From Clostridia bacterium (GTDB taxonomy: Bacteria > Bacillota > Clostridia > Lachnospirales > WQUN01), in assembly GCA_025997155.1 (NCBI GenBank), contig BNUF01000012.1:1-26782 (forward strand): a stretch of 26,782 nucleotides of DNA, written 5' to 3'. A program made the translations under genes and the position numbers. This document shows positions 1-6,997 of the stretch, piece after piece. Each line of letters opens with the position of its first letter. The first letter of the stretch is position 1. Below the pieces are notes generated by a model that was not told the origin of the DNA, did no database searches, and saw nothing but the letters and a program-made list of their open reading frames with translations.

Positions 1-425
1 GGCAAACGATATGATTTGGCTTCCAAATTTAGTCTGGGCAATAGACGTAACCTATATAAAAATGGGAAGAGGGCATATGTATCTGGTCGCAATAATCGAT
101 GGGAAGAGCCGTTTCATTGTCGGACAGCTTGGAAACCGCGCCAGTATTGGATTCCGTGAAACAATCAACGAAAGAATTCGGGACTCCCGCTAGACTTAAC
201 AGCGACCAAGGCTGTCTGTCATATTTATCAAGCGAAAGAATCAGACAGAGCATGGAGGGAAGAGGAAGGTGGGCTGATAATGTTATAATTGAACGGTGGT
301 TTCGCACCTTTAAGGTCGAAAATATCTATATCCACGAGTACCACAACCCTCACGAACTGCGTATGGGTATTGACGGTTTTATACATCGCTATAATTATGT
401 TCGGTCACATCAAAGTCTGTCTTAG
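1..425 (+). pseudogene. IS3-family transposase (OrfB) remnant, frameshifted and truncated
   Basis: This is the catalytic (rve/DDE integrase) part of an IS3-family transposase. Reading from base 2, the frame gives PNLVWAIDVTYIKMGRGHMY with the first catalytic Asp. Near base 120 the match moves to another frame, which carries LNSDQG (second Asp), then RIRQSMEGRGRWADN and IIERWF (catalytic Glu), and ends with YVRSHQSL. The stretch between SDQG and IRQSM is shorter than usual, so there is probably an internal deletion as well. The 5' part lies outside the window. The 3' end stops where the IS5-type element begins at 425, and the TAG at 423-425 is formed at that junction. Two reading frames are needed, so it cannot make an active enzyme. 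Confidence 0.85.
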
Positions 426-443
426 AGCCTGTTCAAAATCTTT
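425..443 (+). repeat. Left terminal inverted repeat of the IS5-family element
   Basis: These 19 bases are repeated exactly in inverted orientation at 1237-1255. The preceding TTA (422-424) is the left copy of the target-site duplication. Confidence 0.93.
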
Positions 444-482
444 CTAATGTGCTATAATCTTCCAAAAGGGGGAAGATAAAAA

Positions 483-1247
483 ATGCACAACTATCCGAGC
501 GATATAACGAGAGAAGAATTTAACATAATAAGAAATGAATTGGAGCAAGTGAAGAAAACCACGAAACCGCGTGAAATAGACCTTTACGATATCTTTTGCG
601 CAATACTTTATTTGATAAAAAGCGGGTGTCAATGGCGTATGCTCCCGGCAGATTTTCCAAAACGCGGCATAGTTCGCTATTATTACTAGGTTTGGTCAAA
701 AGAGCGTGAAGACGGCACAACACTGCTCTCTGAGGTCTTAAAAAAAATTGGTGACAAGGATACGGAAGGACAACCTTAGGTATTATTGACGCACAGAGTG
801 TTAAAAACGCTGATACTGCCAGTGAAAAAGGTTATGACGCGGGCAAAAAAGTATCTGGTATTAAACGTCACCTTGTCGTTGACCCTCAAGGTTTGCCACC
901 TGCTGTTATCGTAACAACGGCGGACGTTACAGACAGAGACGGCGCGACCAAGAGGATAGCATTAAATCTTGATAACTTGTCGTCAGTAAAGAAATATCTT
1001 GTAGACGGCGGATATTCCGAAGAAAATTTCGCCAATGCCGTAAAAAAGCTGTGCGGAGCAGAGGTTTCCGTTGTAAAGCGTAAGGAACTCCACACGTTTG
1101 CGGCATTACCAAAACGTTGGGTTGTGGAGCGTATTCGGCTGGTTAGACAAAGCTCGCAGGCTTTGGAAAAACTGCGAACGCAAAATTCACAATTCTTTCC
1201 AAAGGGTTGTTTTGGCTTTAATTGCCGTACTCATAAAAAGATTTTGA
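483..1247 (+). pseudogene. IS5-family transposase, inactivated by a stop and two frameshifts
   Basis: The N-terminus (MHNYPSDITREEF, then DIFCAILYLIKSGCQWRMLP) is the DUF4096 domain found at the start of IS427-like IS5 transposases. The frame is broken by TAG at 687-689, where the family has Gln (YYYQVW), so this is a C-to-T nonsense change. A single-base shift follows near 775, after which IIDAQSVKNADTA, GYDAGKKV and DVTDRDGA are readable. A second shift near 1132 separates LPKRWVVER from WLDKARRLWKNC in the next frame, which ends at the TGA inside the right inverted repeat. The DDE residues (IIDAQS, VDGGYS, WVVER) are still recognisable across the frames. Confidence 0.88.
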
Positions 1248-1255
1248 ACAGGCTC
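1237..1255 (-). repeat. Right terminal inverted repeat of the IS5-family element
   Basis: This is the exact reverse complement of 425-443. It includes the TGA (1245-1247) that would end the transposase in its restored frame. The following TTA (1256-1258) is the right copy of the target-site duplication. Confidence 0.93.
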
Positions 1256-1326
1256 TTAACGGTGAACTCATCGGCAACAACCTTGTTTGCGTTGCTGAAA
1301 ATATCTATATCGAATGTGCGTGTCAT
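1256..1326 (-). pseudogene. 5' fragment of a gene downstream of parA, cut by the IS5 element
   Basis: An ATG at 1326-1324 follows one base after a TGA (TGATATG) that would end the frame-restored ParA. It opens a frame beginning MTRTFDIDIF and continuing through NKVVADEFTVK. About 24 codons on, the frame enters the right inverted repeat of the IS5-family element. The tight spacing is typical of parA-parB type pairs, so a ParB-like or other partition partner is plausible. The preserved part is too short to identify by itself. No continuation exists on the far side of the element, where IS3 sequence lies instead. Confidence 0.45.
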
Positions 1327-1352
1327 ATCACTCACCCACTCTCTCCAAAATT

Positions 1353-1922
1353 TCAGCCGCCAAGTCGCCCAAAGCGATAACCGCGCTTGTCCACTTCATA
1401 TGCGTTACTTTGCGGGAGGATTGTCGTGAGTAATTTATCGCCAAAATTATCTTTGAGTAAGTTGAGTAACTTGAGGTTCGCCGTATTTTTCTTGTTGAAG
1501 CGCGACATATAGCAACCGCCGAATTTTGTACTTGCCTCGGCGATGAGGTCTGTAACTTTCGCTATGCCTTGCATTGAAAACGCCGAAATCTCAATCGGTA
1601 CGAACACATAGTCGCCCGCGCTTGAAATCTCTCTGACGTAATCGTTCCGTGTCGGCGGTAAGTCAAGCAATATAAAATCATATTCTGCCGAGTGTTGTGT
1701 TTTGATATTTTCGTTCCAAACGGTAGCGTCAATATTTTTATATCGTGTTTTGGATATGCCGTTCACAGGCTCGTCCGTAAAAAAGTTTAGGCAGTTTTGT
1801 TGGCTGTCGCAATCGACCACCAAAATCTTCTTGCCCATTTCGGCGAACGCATACGCCACATTGATACAAGTCGTGGTCTTGCCAACGCCACCCTTGTTGT
1901 TGTAAAATGATAGTATCTTCAT
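1353..1922 (-). CDS. parA: ParA-family partition ATPase, probable C-terminal frameshift
   Basis: ParA/Soj-type ATPases bind nucleoprotein in an ATP-dependent way to segregate plasmids, integrated elements or chromosomes. The start at 1922 gives MKILSFYNNKGGVGKTT, with the deviant Walker A motif KGGVGKTT at once. An upstream GAAAGGA acts as ribosome binding site. Further motifs are VVDCDSQQN (Walker A') and FILLDLPPTRNDY (Walker B region). The readable protein is about 189 residues and ends DKRGYRFGRLGG. Removing one base near 1378 restores a family-like tail, YALGDLAAEILERVGE, ending at 1328 and nearly touching the next start codon. This suggests a recent frameshift. The gene belongs to a mobile-element remnant rather than the chromosomal soj/spo0J pair, since it sits between IS sequence and a broken cotJC. 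Confidence 0.8.
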   Translation of the reverse strand: MKILSFYNNKGGVGKTTTCINVAYAFAEMGKKILVVDCDSQQNCLNFFTDEPVNGISKTRYKNIDATVWNENIKTQHSAEYDFILLDLPPTRNDYVREISSAGDYVFVPIEISAFSMQGIAKVTDLIAEASTKFGGCYMSRFNKKNTANLKLLNLLKDNFGDKLLTTILPQSNAYEVDKRGYRFGRLGG

Positions 1923-1984
1923 AAACACCAATTCCTTTCTTTGATGAGTTTGCAACCTCTCGTGCCATTAAAGTCCGTAGGCGT

Positions 1985-2113
1985 TTAACCGTGATAACAC
2001 ATATTCAGTTCCCCGTCTGGGCCTCCGTACTGCGTTATAATGATTTTTGCCAGTTTCGGGTCGCTCTTTTTTATATTGACAGGGTATTCCAATTTTTTCT
2101 CGTAAACCCACAT
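1985..2113 (-). pseudogene. cotJC: cotJC 5' fragment (spore coat, manganese-catalase-like)
   Basis: The start at 2113 has an AAAGGAG ribosome binding site and gives MWVYEKKLEYPVNI, then IITQYGGPDGEL. This is the characteristic beginning of CotJC, a manganese-catalase-like coat protein normally close to 190 residues. After GPDGEL the similarity stops and the frame closes six codons later (NMCYHG, stop at 1985-1987). The usual continuation (a YL.QRYTMPY-like segment and the metal-ligand helices) is absent. The break near 2004 is the boundary between the ancestral cotJ operon and the ParA/IS patch. The fragment cannot make a functional catalase-like protein. Confidence 0.82.
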
Positions 2114-2125
2114 ACAGACTCTCCT

Positions 2126-2365
2126 TTATATTTTTCGCCACGGGAAGAAGTTCAGCCCTTTGATATTTGCCGATTTTATATACGAGCGTGACGGCACAAG
2201 CGGGCCGTTTTTGTTTTCGTATTCTTCACGGACGGCTTTTGCTTCGGTTACGAATTCGTTGTACGTTTTTATAGCGTCCTCGTCGTTGGGGTGCGTGTTA
2301 ATGTAGAGTCCGATGTCGGTCGTCATAAAATCAAGCGTGGTGAGCCTTCTTAGTAAACTGTCCAT
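2126..2365 (-). CDS. cotJB: CotJB spore coat protein
   Basis: CotJB is a small protein of the cotJABC operon, expressed in the mother cell and needed for assembly of CotJA and CotJC into the inner coat. The 79-residue product has the family core: LDFMTTDIGLYINTHPNDED, then YNEFVTEAKAVREEYE and YGPL-like KNGPLVPSRSY. It ends near FPWRKI, where family members have a WPWE-type tail. The start at 2365 is fixed by AGGAGG eight bases upstream. cotJA ends 15 bases before it and the broken cotJC begins 12 bases after it, so the operon order is the standard A-B-C. Confidence 0.88.
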   Translation of the reverse strand: MDSLLRRLTTLDFMTTDIGLYINTHPNDEDAIKTYNEFVTEAKAVREEYENKNGPLVPSRSYIKSANIKGLNFFPWRKI

Positions 2366-2380
2366 AAGTTCCCCTCCTAT

Positions 2381-2530
2381 CTACTGCTTCTGTTTTTCCT
2401 GTTTGGTGTAGGGTTTGCATAATTCGGGATAAGCCGTGCCGTCGATAAGTGATTTTTCTGGGCAGCTCACGCGTGACGGTTTTTGAAACGGTACATATGC
2501 CTCCGCAAGTTCTTTTTCGTCAAATTCCAT
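2381..2530 (-). CDS. cotJA: CotJA spore coat-associated protein
   Basis: This 49-residue gene starts at ATG 2530-2528 with an AAAGGA ribosome binding site and ends TAG at 2381-2383. It encodes ELAEAYVPFQ, then LIDGTAYPELCKPY. This matches the compact CotJA pattern of an A(Y/V)VP(W/F)Q motif followed by a G(T/L).(F/Y)PEL..PY motif. CotJA is a small coat-associated protein co-produced with CotJB and CotJC. Placement 15 bases upstream of cotJB supports the call. Sporulation sigma-E control is known for cotJ operons, but no convincing sigma-E promoter could be placed upstream here. Confidence 0.85.
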   Translation of the reverse strand: MEFDEKELAEAYVPFQKPSRVSCPEKSLIDGTAYPELCKPYTKQEKQKQ

Positions 2531-2610
2531 CTATAACCAATCCTTTAAGAATTAAATTTATACCACTATATGCAAAAACAACTTATACTGTGTACGTGTT
2601 ATTTGTAAAT

Positions 2611-2648
2611 AAAAAAAAAGCTTTGCCCGCAAGCAAAGCTTTTTTTTT
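2611..2648. terminator. Bidirectional intrinsic terminator after gap
   Basis: The stem AGCTTTGC (2619-2626) pairs with GCAAAGCT (2633-2640) around a six-base loop. It is flanked by an A-run on the left and a T-run on the right. It begins directly beyond the gap stop codon, so it ends gap transcription on the minus strand and isolates the cotJ operon. The flanking runs would let it work on the plus strand as well. Confidence 0.88.
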
Positions 2649-2650
2649 AT

Positions 2651-3664
2651 TTATTTAAGTTCAGAGAAATATTTGATTGTGCGAACCATTTGGCTTGTGT
2701 ACGAGTTTTCGTTGTCATACCACGAAACGACTTTTACAAGTGTTTTGCCGTCGCCAAGAGAGGTTACCTTTGTTTGTGTCGCGTCAAAGAGCGAACCGTA
2801 AGTAATTCCGACAATGTCGCTTGAAACGACTTCGTCTGTCGTGTAGCCGAAAGAATCGGACGACGCCGCTTTCATAGCGTTGTTTACATCGTCTTTGGAT
2901 ACTTCTTTGTTTACAACGGCAACGAGTTCAGTGAGCGAGCCTGTGGGTACGGGAACGCGCTGAGCCGCGCCGTCGAGTTTGCCCGCAAGGTCGGGAACAA
3001 CCAAGCCGATTGCCTTAGCGGCGCCTGTCGAGTTCGGAACAATGTTGAACGCGGCGGCACGGGCGCGGCGAAGGTCGCCTTTTGGGTGAGGACCGTCAAG
3101 AGTCATCTGGTCGCCTGTGAGCGCGTGGATTGTCGTCATAAAGCCTTTTTCAATCGGAGCGAGTTTGTTGAGGGTGTCGGCCATAGGAGCAAGGCAGTTT
3201 GTCGTGCAAGACGCCGCCGAAATGATTGTATCCTGCGGGGTAAGCGTGTTTTCGTTTACGCTGAAAACGACGGTCGGGAGGTCGTTGCCCGCCGGAGCGG
3301 AGATAACGACTTTTTTCGCGCCCGCGTCAATATGCGCCTGTGATTTGTCTTTCGACACATAAAAGCCTGTACATTCAAGCACAACGTCAACGTCGAGAGT
3401 GCCCCACGGCAAGTCTTTAGCACTTTTTTCCGCGTAAATTTTGATTTCTTTTCCGTCAACGATTACGGAATTGTCGGTCGAGGAAACTTTGTCAGCGAGT
3501 TTATATCTGCCCTGAGCGGAGTCGTATTTCAAGAGATGAGCGAGCATTGACGGTTTTGTCAAGTCGTTTATAGCTACGATTTCGTAACCAGGCGCGTCAA
3601 ACATCTGACGAAACGCCAAACGCCCGATACGTCCAAACCCATTGATTGCTACTTTAACTGCCAT
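2651..3664 (-). CDS. gap: Type I glyceraldehyde-3-phosphate dehydrogenase, NAD-dependent
   Basis: This cytoplasmic glycolytic enzyme converts glyceraldehyde 3-phosphate, phosphate and NAD+ to 1,3-bisphosphoglycerate. The 337-residue length is typical. The N-terminal Rossmann motif is INGFGRIGR. Asp34 (INDL) favours NAD+ over NADP+. The catalytic Cys153 lies in [12 protein letters not shown] and the partner His180 in TTIHALT. The C-terminal WYDNE motif is present. The start at 3664 has an AGGAGG ribosome binding site. The gene is monocistronic, with a promoter in the 83-base gap behind cytX and a strong hairpin terminator right after its stop. High constitutive expression is expected. No regulator such as CggR is adjacent. 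Confidence 0.97.
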   Translation of the reverse strand: MAVKVAINGFGRIGRLAFRQMFDAPGYEIVAINDLTKPSMLAHLLKYDSAQGRYKLADKVSSTDNSVIVDGKEIKIYAEKSAKDLPWGTLDVDVVLECTGFYVSKDKSQAHIDAGAKKVVISAPAGNDLPTVVFSVNENTLTPQDTIISAASCTTNCLAPMADTLNKLAPIEKGFMTTIHALTGDQMTLDGPHPKGDLRRARAAAFNIVPNSTGAAKAIGLVVPDLAGKLDGAAQRVPVPTGSLTELVAVVNKEVSKDDVNNAMKAASSDSFGYTTDEVVSSDIVGITYGSLFDATQTKVTSLGDGKTLVKVVSWYDNENSYTSQMVRTIKYFSELK

Positions 3665-3710
3665 TAAATGACCTCCTGTGAATAAAAAATTATTGGACTT
3701 TACTACCTAT

Positions 3711-3739
3711 ATTTTACACTAAAACAAAGGAAAGTACAA
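3711..3739 (-). promoter_or_regulatory. Sigma-A-type promoter for gap
   Basis: On the minus strand, TTGTAC (3739-3734) and TAAAAT (3716-3711) are separated by exactly 17 bases, about 45 bases upstream of the gap start codon. The two boxes are each close to TTGACA and TATAAT. Confidence 0.65.
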
Positions 3740-3747
3740 CAGTTAAA

Positions 3748-5031
3748 TTATAAATTTATTTTTTCCGCAGCTTTCTTTTTCGGCAAACGGACTTTTACAA
3801 GCGCGACGTTGAAAAGGGCGGTAAGCGCGAACGCGGGGACGGCGTACCCGATTGGGGCGTGAATCTCCGCGAACACGCGATACATCAGAAATCCGAAAAG
3901 CCACACGATTACGATTTGCACCCTTAGAAGAGGAGCGGGTACTGTTTCGTCAAGGGTTTTCTTGTCTAGTATAAAAAAGTCCGATATTAGAACGGCGAAC
4001 AGCGGGATAACTATCGCGTTCGTCAGGTACGGGTACAGGTGAAGCAGATTTTTTGAGAAGAAAAACGCCACAAGGATAACGCCGCCGCTTGAGAACGCGT
4101 AGATAAACTTGCTGTTTTGCTTTGAGAACGCGACGGAGAAAAGTTCCGTCGCCATATTGGTTTTTGCGGCGGCGCGAAAGAGCAGGTTAAACGCGGCGAC
4201 GGACAGCCCGACGATACCGGACGTACTCCCGACGACTTTCGCGTAATCGAAGTTGTCGAGATTTCCGCCGTAAACCCCCGCGAACACCCCCGCGCCAAAC
4301 GCCAAAACCCCTCCCGCGCAGTAGGCGAGCGTCGCGGTGCTGAGAACCCTCCGCCCGTTAAACGCCTTTATCTCACTTTCGCTTTTCGCAATCTCCAAAG
4401 CTTGCTCCTTTATGTATCTCGACATAAACAAACACCAAACGACAGACATCGTGAGAGCTATTTCAACCGCCGCGTGGAAGGGCATAGCGGAAACCGCCGC
4501 GCCTGTTTCGGGTCTGTTGGCGGCGACAAGGTAAATCGTATACAAAAAAACCCCGAGCAACAGCATATTCGCGGCGTTCTCGAATTTTTTCGTCACTTTC
4601 GGATTTATCTGAAAAAACACTAAAACCACGCACAGCGCGGCTACGCAAAGTCGGTCATAGGTGCGGACGTTCGTGAAAAAACTCATAAGGATACGGTTTA
4701 TCATAGTCGCGGCAAGTATGAGCATAATCCCCGCCCAACCCTGTAATTGCAGGGCAAGCGACACGCCGAAACCGCCAAGCCCCAGTTTTCCCAGAGATAT
4801 CTCCGCCATATCGCGAACCGACATATTGTTTTTCAGGGCGATTTTTCCAAATGCGTACAAAAAGACGCCGCCCAGCAAATGCCCCAAAAGGCAAGCGGCA
4901 AGCCCCCGCGTGATACCAAGGGTACTCGCGGTAATCCCCAGAATAAATTCCGCCCCTGAAACGGAAGTAAAAAACCAAAACATTCCAATTTTAAATGTCG
5001 GCTTTTTCTTTTCTTTTAAGTATACCAACAA
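3748..5031 (-). CDS. NCS1-family transporter, CytX-like (hydroxymethylpyrimidine?)
   Basis: This is an integral membrane protein of 427 residues with about 11-12 hydrophobic segments. The N-terminal part (FWFFTSVSGAEFILGI, then LLGHLLGGVFLYAFG, then LQLQGWAGIML) follows the pattern of CytX in the nucleobase:cation symporter-1 family. CytX is proposed to import the thiamine precursor hydroxymethylpyrimidine. There is no TPP riboswitch upstream, so the substrate could instead be another nucleobase-like compound. The start is one of two tandem TTG codons (5031 or 5028) behind AAGGAGGG. No partner gene follows on the same strand except gap, which has its own promoter. A thiazole transporter gene (thiW) lies 16 kb away. 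Confidence 0.68.
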   Translation of the reverse strand: MLVYLKEKKKPTFKIGMFWFFTSVSGAEFILGITASTLGITRGLAACLLGHLLGGVFLYAFGKIALKNNMSVRDMAEISLGKLGLGGFGVSLALQLQGWAGIMLILAATMINRILMSFFTNVRTYDRLCVAALCVVLVFFQINPKVTKKFENAANMLLLGVFLYTIYLVAANRPETGAAVSAMPFHAAVEIALTMSVVWCLFMSRYIKEQALEIAKSESEIKAFNGRRVLSTATLAYCAGGVLAFGAGVFAGVYGGNLDNFDYAKVVGSTSGIVGLSVAAFNLLFRAAAKTNMATELFSVAFSKQNSKFIYAFSSGGVILVAFFFSKNLLHLYPYLTNAIVIPLFAVLISDFFILDKKTLDETVPAPLLRVQIVIVWLFGFLMYRVFAEIHAPIGYAVPAFALTALFNVALVKVRLPKKKAAEKINL

Positions 5032-5040
5032 AAACCCTCC

Positions 5041-5069
5041 TTGCGAAAGCGGGTATGTGCGTATATAAT
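5041..5069 (+). promoter_or_regulatory. Sigma-A-type promoter for the FlgN-like gene
   Basis: TTGCGA (5041-5046) is followed after exactly 17 bases by a perfect TATAAT (5064-5069). The expected start site is about 15 bases before the coding start at 5092, which leaves just room for the GGAGGG ribosome binding site. It lies in the short divergent gap with the CytX-like gene. Confidence 0.6.
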
Positions 5070-5091
5070 GGTTAGGTTGGAGGGTGATTAT

Positions 5092-5544
5092 ATGACTTCA
5101 TTTCAAACGACATTAAGTCTGTTGTCCGAAATTTTAGCACAGAAAAAATCCGCGCTTCTGCAGATTTTGAATATATGCGAGAACCAAGAAACAGTACTGT
5201 TGGGGACGCTTGCCCCCGATGAGACATATTCCTTTTTCGGCGGAATGAACGCCGAAAAACAAACCTTAATCGACAGCGTGATACAATCCGACGAAATGTT
5301 CTCCCGTATGTTCGAGAAAGTTCGCGGAATTTTTGACGAAAACGCCAAGGAAAACAAGGACAACATTACGCTCCTGCAAGCGGAAATCAAGGAAACTATG
5401 GAAATCGACATTAAAATCCGTTTGCAAGAGGAAAAAAACAAAATGTACCTGTCTAAACTTAAGCAGTCCGCCAAAATAGATATGCCGAAAAAACCCAAGG
5501 CATATATTTTAGAGCAGTACAAAAAGAACTCTGAAAGACCGTGA
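5092..5544 (+). CDS. Small helical protein, possibly FlgN-like
   Basis: The start at 5092 is chosen because TTGGAGGGTGATTAT places GGAGGG about seven bases upstream; the upstream in-frame start near 5041 overlaps the promoter. The 150-residue product is almost entirely helical. Its opening (LLSEILAQKKSALLQILNI) and a later EKQTLIDSVIQSDEMF segment resemble the arrangement of FlgN flagellar export chaperones, and the Lys-rich tail is disordered-looking. No other flagellar gene is present in the window, so the assignment is tentative. It is convergent with the Hpt gene, with one base between stop codons and no visible terminator. Confidence 0.5.
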   Translation: MTSFQTTLSLLSEILAQKKSALLQILNICENQETVLLGTLAPDETYSFFGGMNAEKQTLIDSVIQSDEMFSRMFEKVRGIFDENAKENKDNITLLQAEIKETMEIDIKIRLQEEKNKMYLSKLKQSAKIDMPKKPKAYILEQYKKNSERP

Positions 5545-5545
5545 A

Positions 5546-5887
5546 TCAGCCGTTTTCAGCGACCCACTGCGCAACATATTCGCGGGTTTTTTTGAGTGCG
5601 TCACGGTATTTTTCGATTGTGTCCGAATCGAGTTCGCCGCCATGGAGCGACGTCATAAGCGACGCGCTGTACTCGAAGAGTTTCGGAAACGACAAGTTGC
5701 CCGTCATACCCTTGATTGCGTGGGCAACGTCGCCCGCCGCGTTCAAATCTCCCGCCGCGAGCGCCGTCTCAAATTTATCGAACTCCCCCGACGCAAGGAA
5801 CATATTGAGTGTCTTTAGGTATATTTTTTTCATATTAGCTACTCTTTTCAAGCCGCCTTTTACGTCTACATAATCTTCAATTGCCAC
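5546..5887 (-). CDS. Stand-alone histidine phosphotransfer (Hpt) protein
   Basis: Hpt proteins relay phosphoryl groups between receiver domains of hybrid kinases and response regulators. The motif AHAIKGMTGNL holds the phospho-accepting His. It is followed by a helix bundle typical of the family (about 113 residues). The longest frame starts with ATG at 5908 but has no ribosome binding site. GGAGG at 5896-5900 lies eight bases before an in-frame GTG at 5887, which also matches family length, so GTG is preferred. It is the last gene of the signalling operon, 35 bases after the REC/HD-GYP gene, and is the likely shuttle between kinase and regulator or with an external pathway. Confidence 0.85.
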   Translation of the reverse strand: MAIEDYVDVKGGLKRVANMKKIYLKTLNMFLASGEFDKFETALAAGDLNAAGDVAHAIKGMTGNLSFPKLFEYSASLMTSLHGGELDSDTIEKYRDALKKTREYVAQWVAENG

Positions 5888-5895
5888 GCCGTACA

Positions 5896-5900
5896 CCTCC
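5896..5900 (-). promoter_or_regulatory. Ribosome binding site fixing the GTG start of the Hpt gene
   Basis: GGAGG lies eight bases upstream of GTG 5887 and downstream of the alternative ATG at 5908. It is therefore inside the longer frame and can only serve the shorter one. Confidence 0.6.
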
Positions 5901-5922
5901 GTTGTCATTTGCCGCCATTTTG

Positions 5923-6996
5923 CTATAAATTTTTTGCGACTTCCGCGAATTTATCCGCCACCTTTGTGAACATATCGACCAAAGCGGGGTCAAAATGAGT
6001 TCCGCGTTCGTTCAAAACAATGTCGTTCGCCTCGTCGGTGGTGAATTTGTCTTTGTAGGGACGCTCCGAGACCAGCGCGTCGTACACGTCGGCGATTGCC
6101 ATAAGCCGCCCCTCGAGAGGAATGTCAAGTCCGCTTAACCCGTTGGGATACCCCGAGCCGTCCCAACGTTCGTGGTGCGTCCCCGCGATAATCCGCGCGT
6201 GGCGCAAAAAACTGTGTTCGTCGGAGTTGTTTTCGATTGTGCGGATTATCTCCGCCCCAATCTCGGCGTGGGTTTTTATAATCTCAAACTCGTCAAAGGT
6301 CAGTTTGCCCGGTTTGTTGAGTATCAAGTCGCTGATTGCGATTTTCCCCACGTCGTGGAGCTGCGCCGACGGGAGCAGATAGTCCATATCCCACCCCGAC
6401 ACTTCCTCCGAGTAAACTTTTTCTTCGTTCAATGTGTCAAGCAGAATTTTCATATATTTCTGAGTACGCGAAACGTGTCCGCCCGTAACGTCGTCGCGGA
6501 ATTCCACAAGGTCCGCCACGGTACTAAGCACCGCGTTCTGGAGTTTGAACACCTGCGCCGTCTTTTTCTGCACCATTTGGTTCAAATTGGTGTTAAACTC
6601 GATAAGTTCCAGTTTCTGCGCCCGCGTGACAAGCTGGTTCTCGATTCGTTTGAGAAGAAGAGGAGCGGAAAACGGTTTCGACACATAGTCGTTCGCCCCC
6701 AGCACAAGCCCCTCGAGTTCGCTCCCCTCGTCCGCCTTTGACGTGAGAAATATCACGGGAATATCCGCCCACTGCGGGTGCTTCTTAAGCCACTTTATCG
6801 CCTCGTAGCCGTTCACCTCGGGCATCTCGATGTCGAGCAAAATCATATCGGGTGTGATATTCTTAAGCAAATCGAACATAATCTTCGCCGACGGAACGGG
6901 GTACACTTTATACAATTCCTTAAGCATTTCCTTGCCCATAGTCAAATTAGTCATATTGTCGTCGACAATCATAACAATTTTTCGTTCGTACTCCAT
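5923..6996 (-). CDS. Response regulator with HD-GYP phosphodiesterase domain
   Basis: This 357-residue cytoplasmic protein has an N-terminal receiver domain (residues 5-125). Its phospho-acceptor is Asp55 (ILLDIEMPE), with an acidic pair in VDDN and Lys107 in SKPF. A short coiled linker leads to an HD-GYP domain: HDVGK with His214-Asp215, THHERWDGSGYP at 273-284, and AIADVYDAL. HD-GYP proteins hydrolyse cyclic di-GMP. Key catalytic residues are present, so activity is predicted. The start at 6996 lies one base after the kinase stop, with GGGGGAT upstream; the longer ATG at 7011 overlaps the kinase and lacks a ribosome binding site. Phosphorylation by the upstream hybrid kinase is the natural inference. 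Confidence 0.93.
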   Translation of the reverse strand: MEYERKIVMIVDDNMTNLTMGKEMLKELYKVYPVPSAKIMFDLLKNITPDMILLDIEMPEVNGYEAIKWLKKHPQWADIPVIFLTSKADEGSELEGLVLGANDYVSKPFSAPLLLKRIENQLVTRAQKLELIEFNTNLNQMVQKKTAQVFKLQNAVLSTVADLVEFRDDVTGGHVSRTQKYMKILLDTLNEEKVYSEEVSGWDMDYLLPSAQLHDVGKIAISDLILNKPGKLTFDEFEIIKTHAEIGAEIIRTIENNSDEHSFLRHARIIAGTHHERWDGSGYPNGLSGLDIPLEGRLMAIADVYDALVSERPYKDKFTTDEANDIVLNERGTHFDPALVDMFTKVADKFAEVAKNL

Positions 6997-6997
6997 T

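Larger units (their letters stand above)
425..1255 (+). mobile_element. IS5-family insertion sequence, 831 bp, complete ends
   Basis: The element begins GAGCCTGTTCAAAATCTTT (425-443) and ends with the exact reverse complement (1237-1255), a 19-bp perfect terminal inverted repeat. It is flanked by TTA at 422-424 and 1256-1258. A TNA-type 3-bp target duplication is usual for the IS427/IS1031-like groups of IS5. The single gene inside is an IS5-type DDE transposase with three disabling lesions. The perfect ends beside a decayed gene suggest a fairly young copy that could perhaps still be mobilised in trans. It separates the IS3 remnant from a partition-like gene start. Confidence 0.9.

Noticed and set aside
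318..1311. 15-base direct repeat GAAAATATCTATATC at 318-332 and 1297-1311 on either side of the IS5 element
   Set aside because: It is not at the element ends, it lies in two different coding contexts, and AT-rich chance similarity is sufficient. The real duplication is TTA next to the inverted repeats.
2531..2610. Possible sigma-E promoter upstream of cotJA (CATATAGT-like -10)
   Set aside because: No matching -35 element at the expected distance could be found, so only the general expectation of sporulation control remains.
5885..5908. ATG at 5908 as the start of the Hpt protein
   Set aside because: There is no ribosome binding site before it, while GGAGG inside the extension is well placed for GTG 5887.
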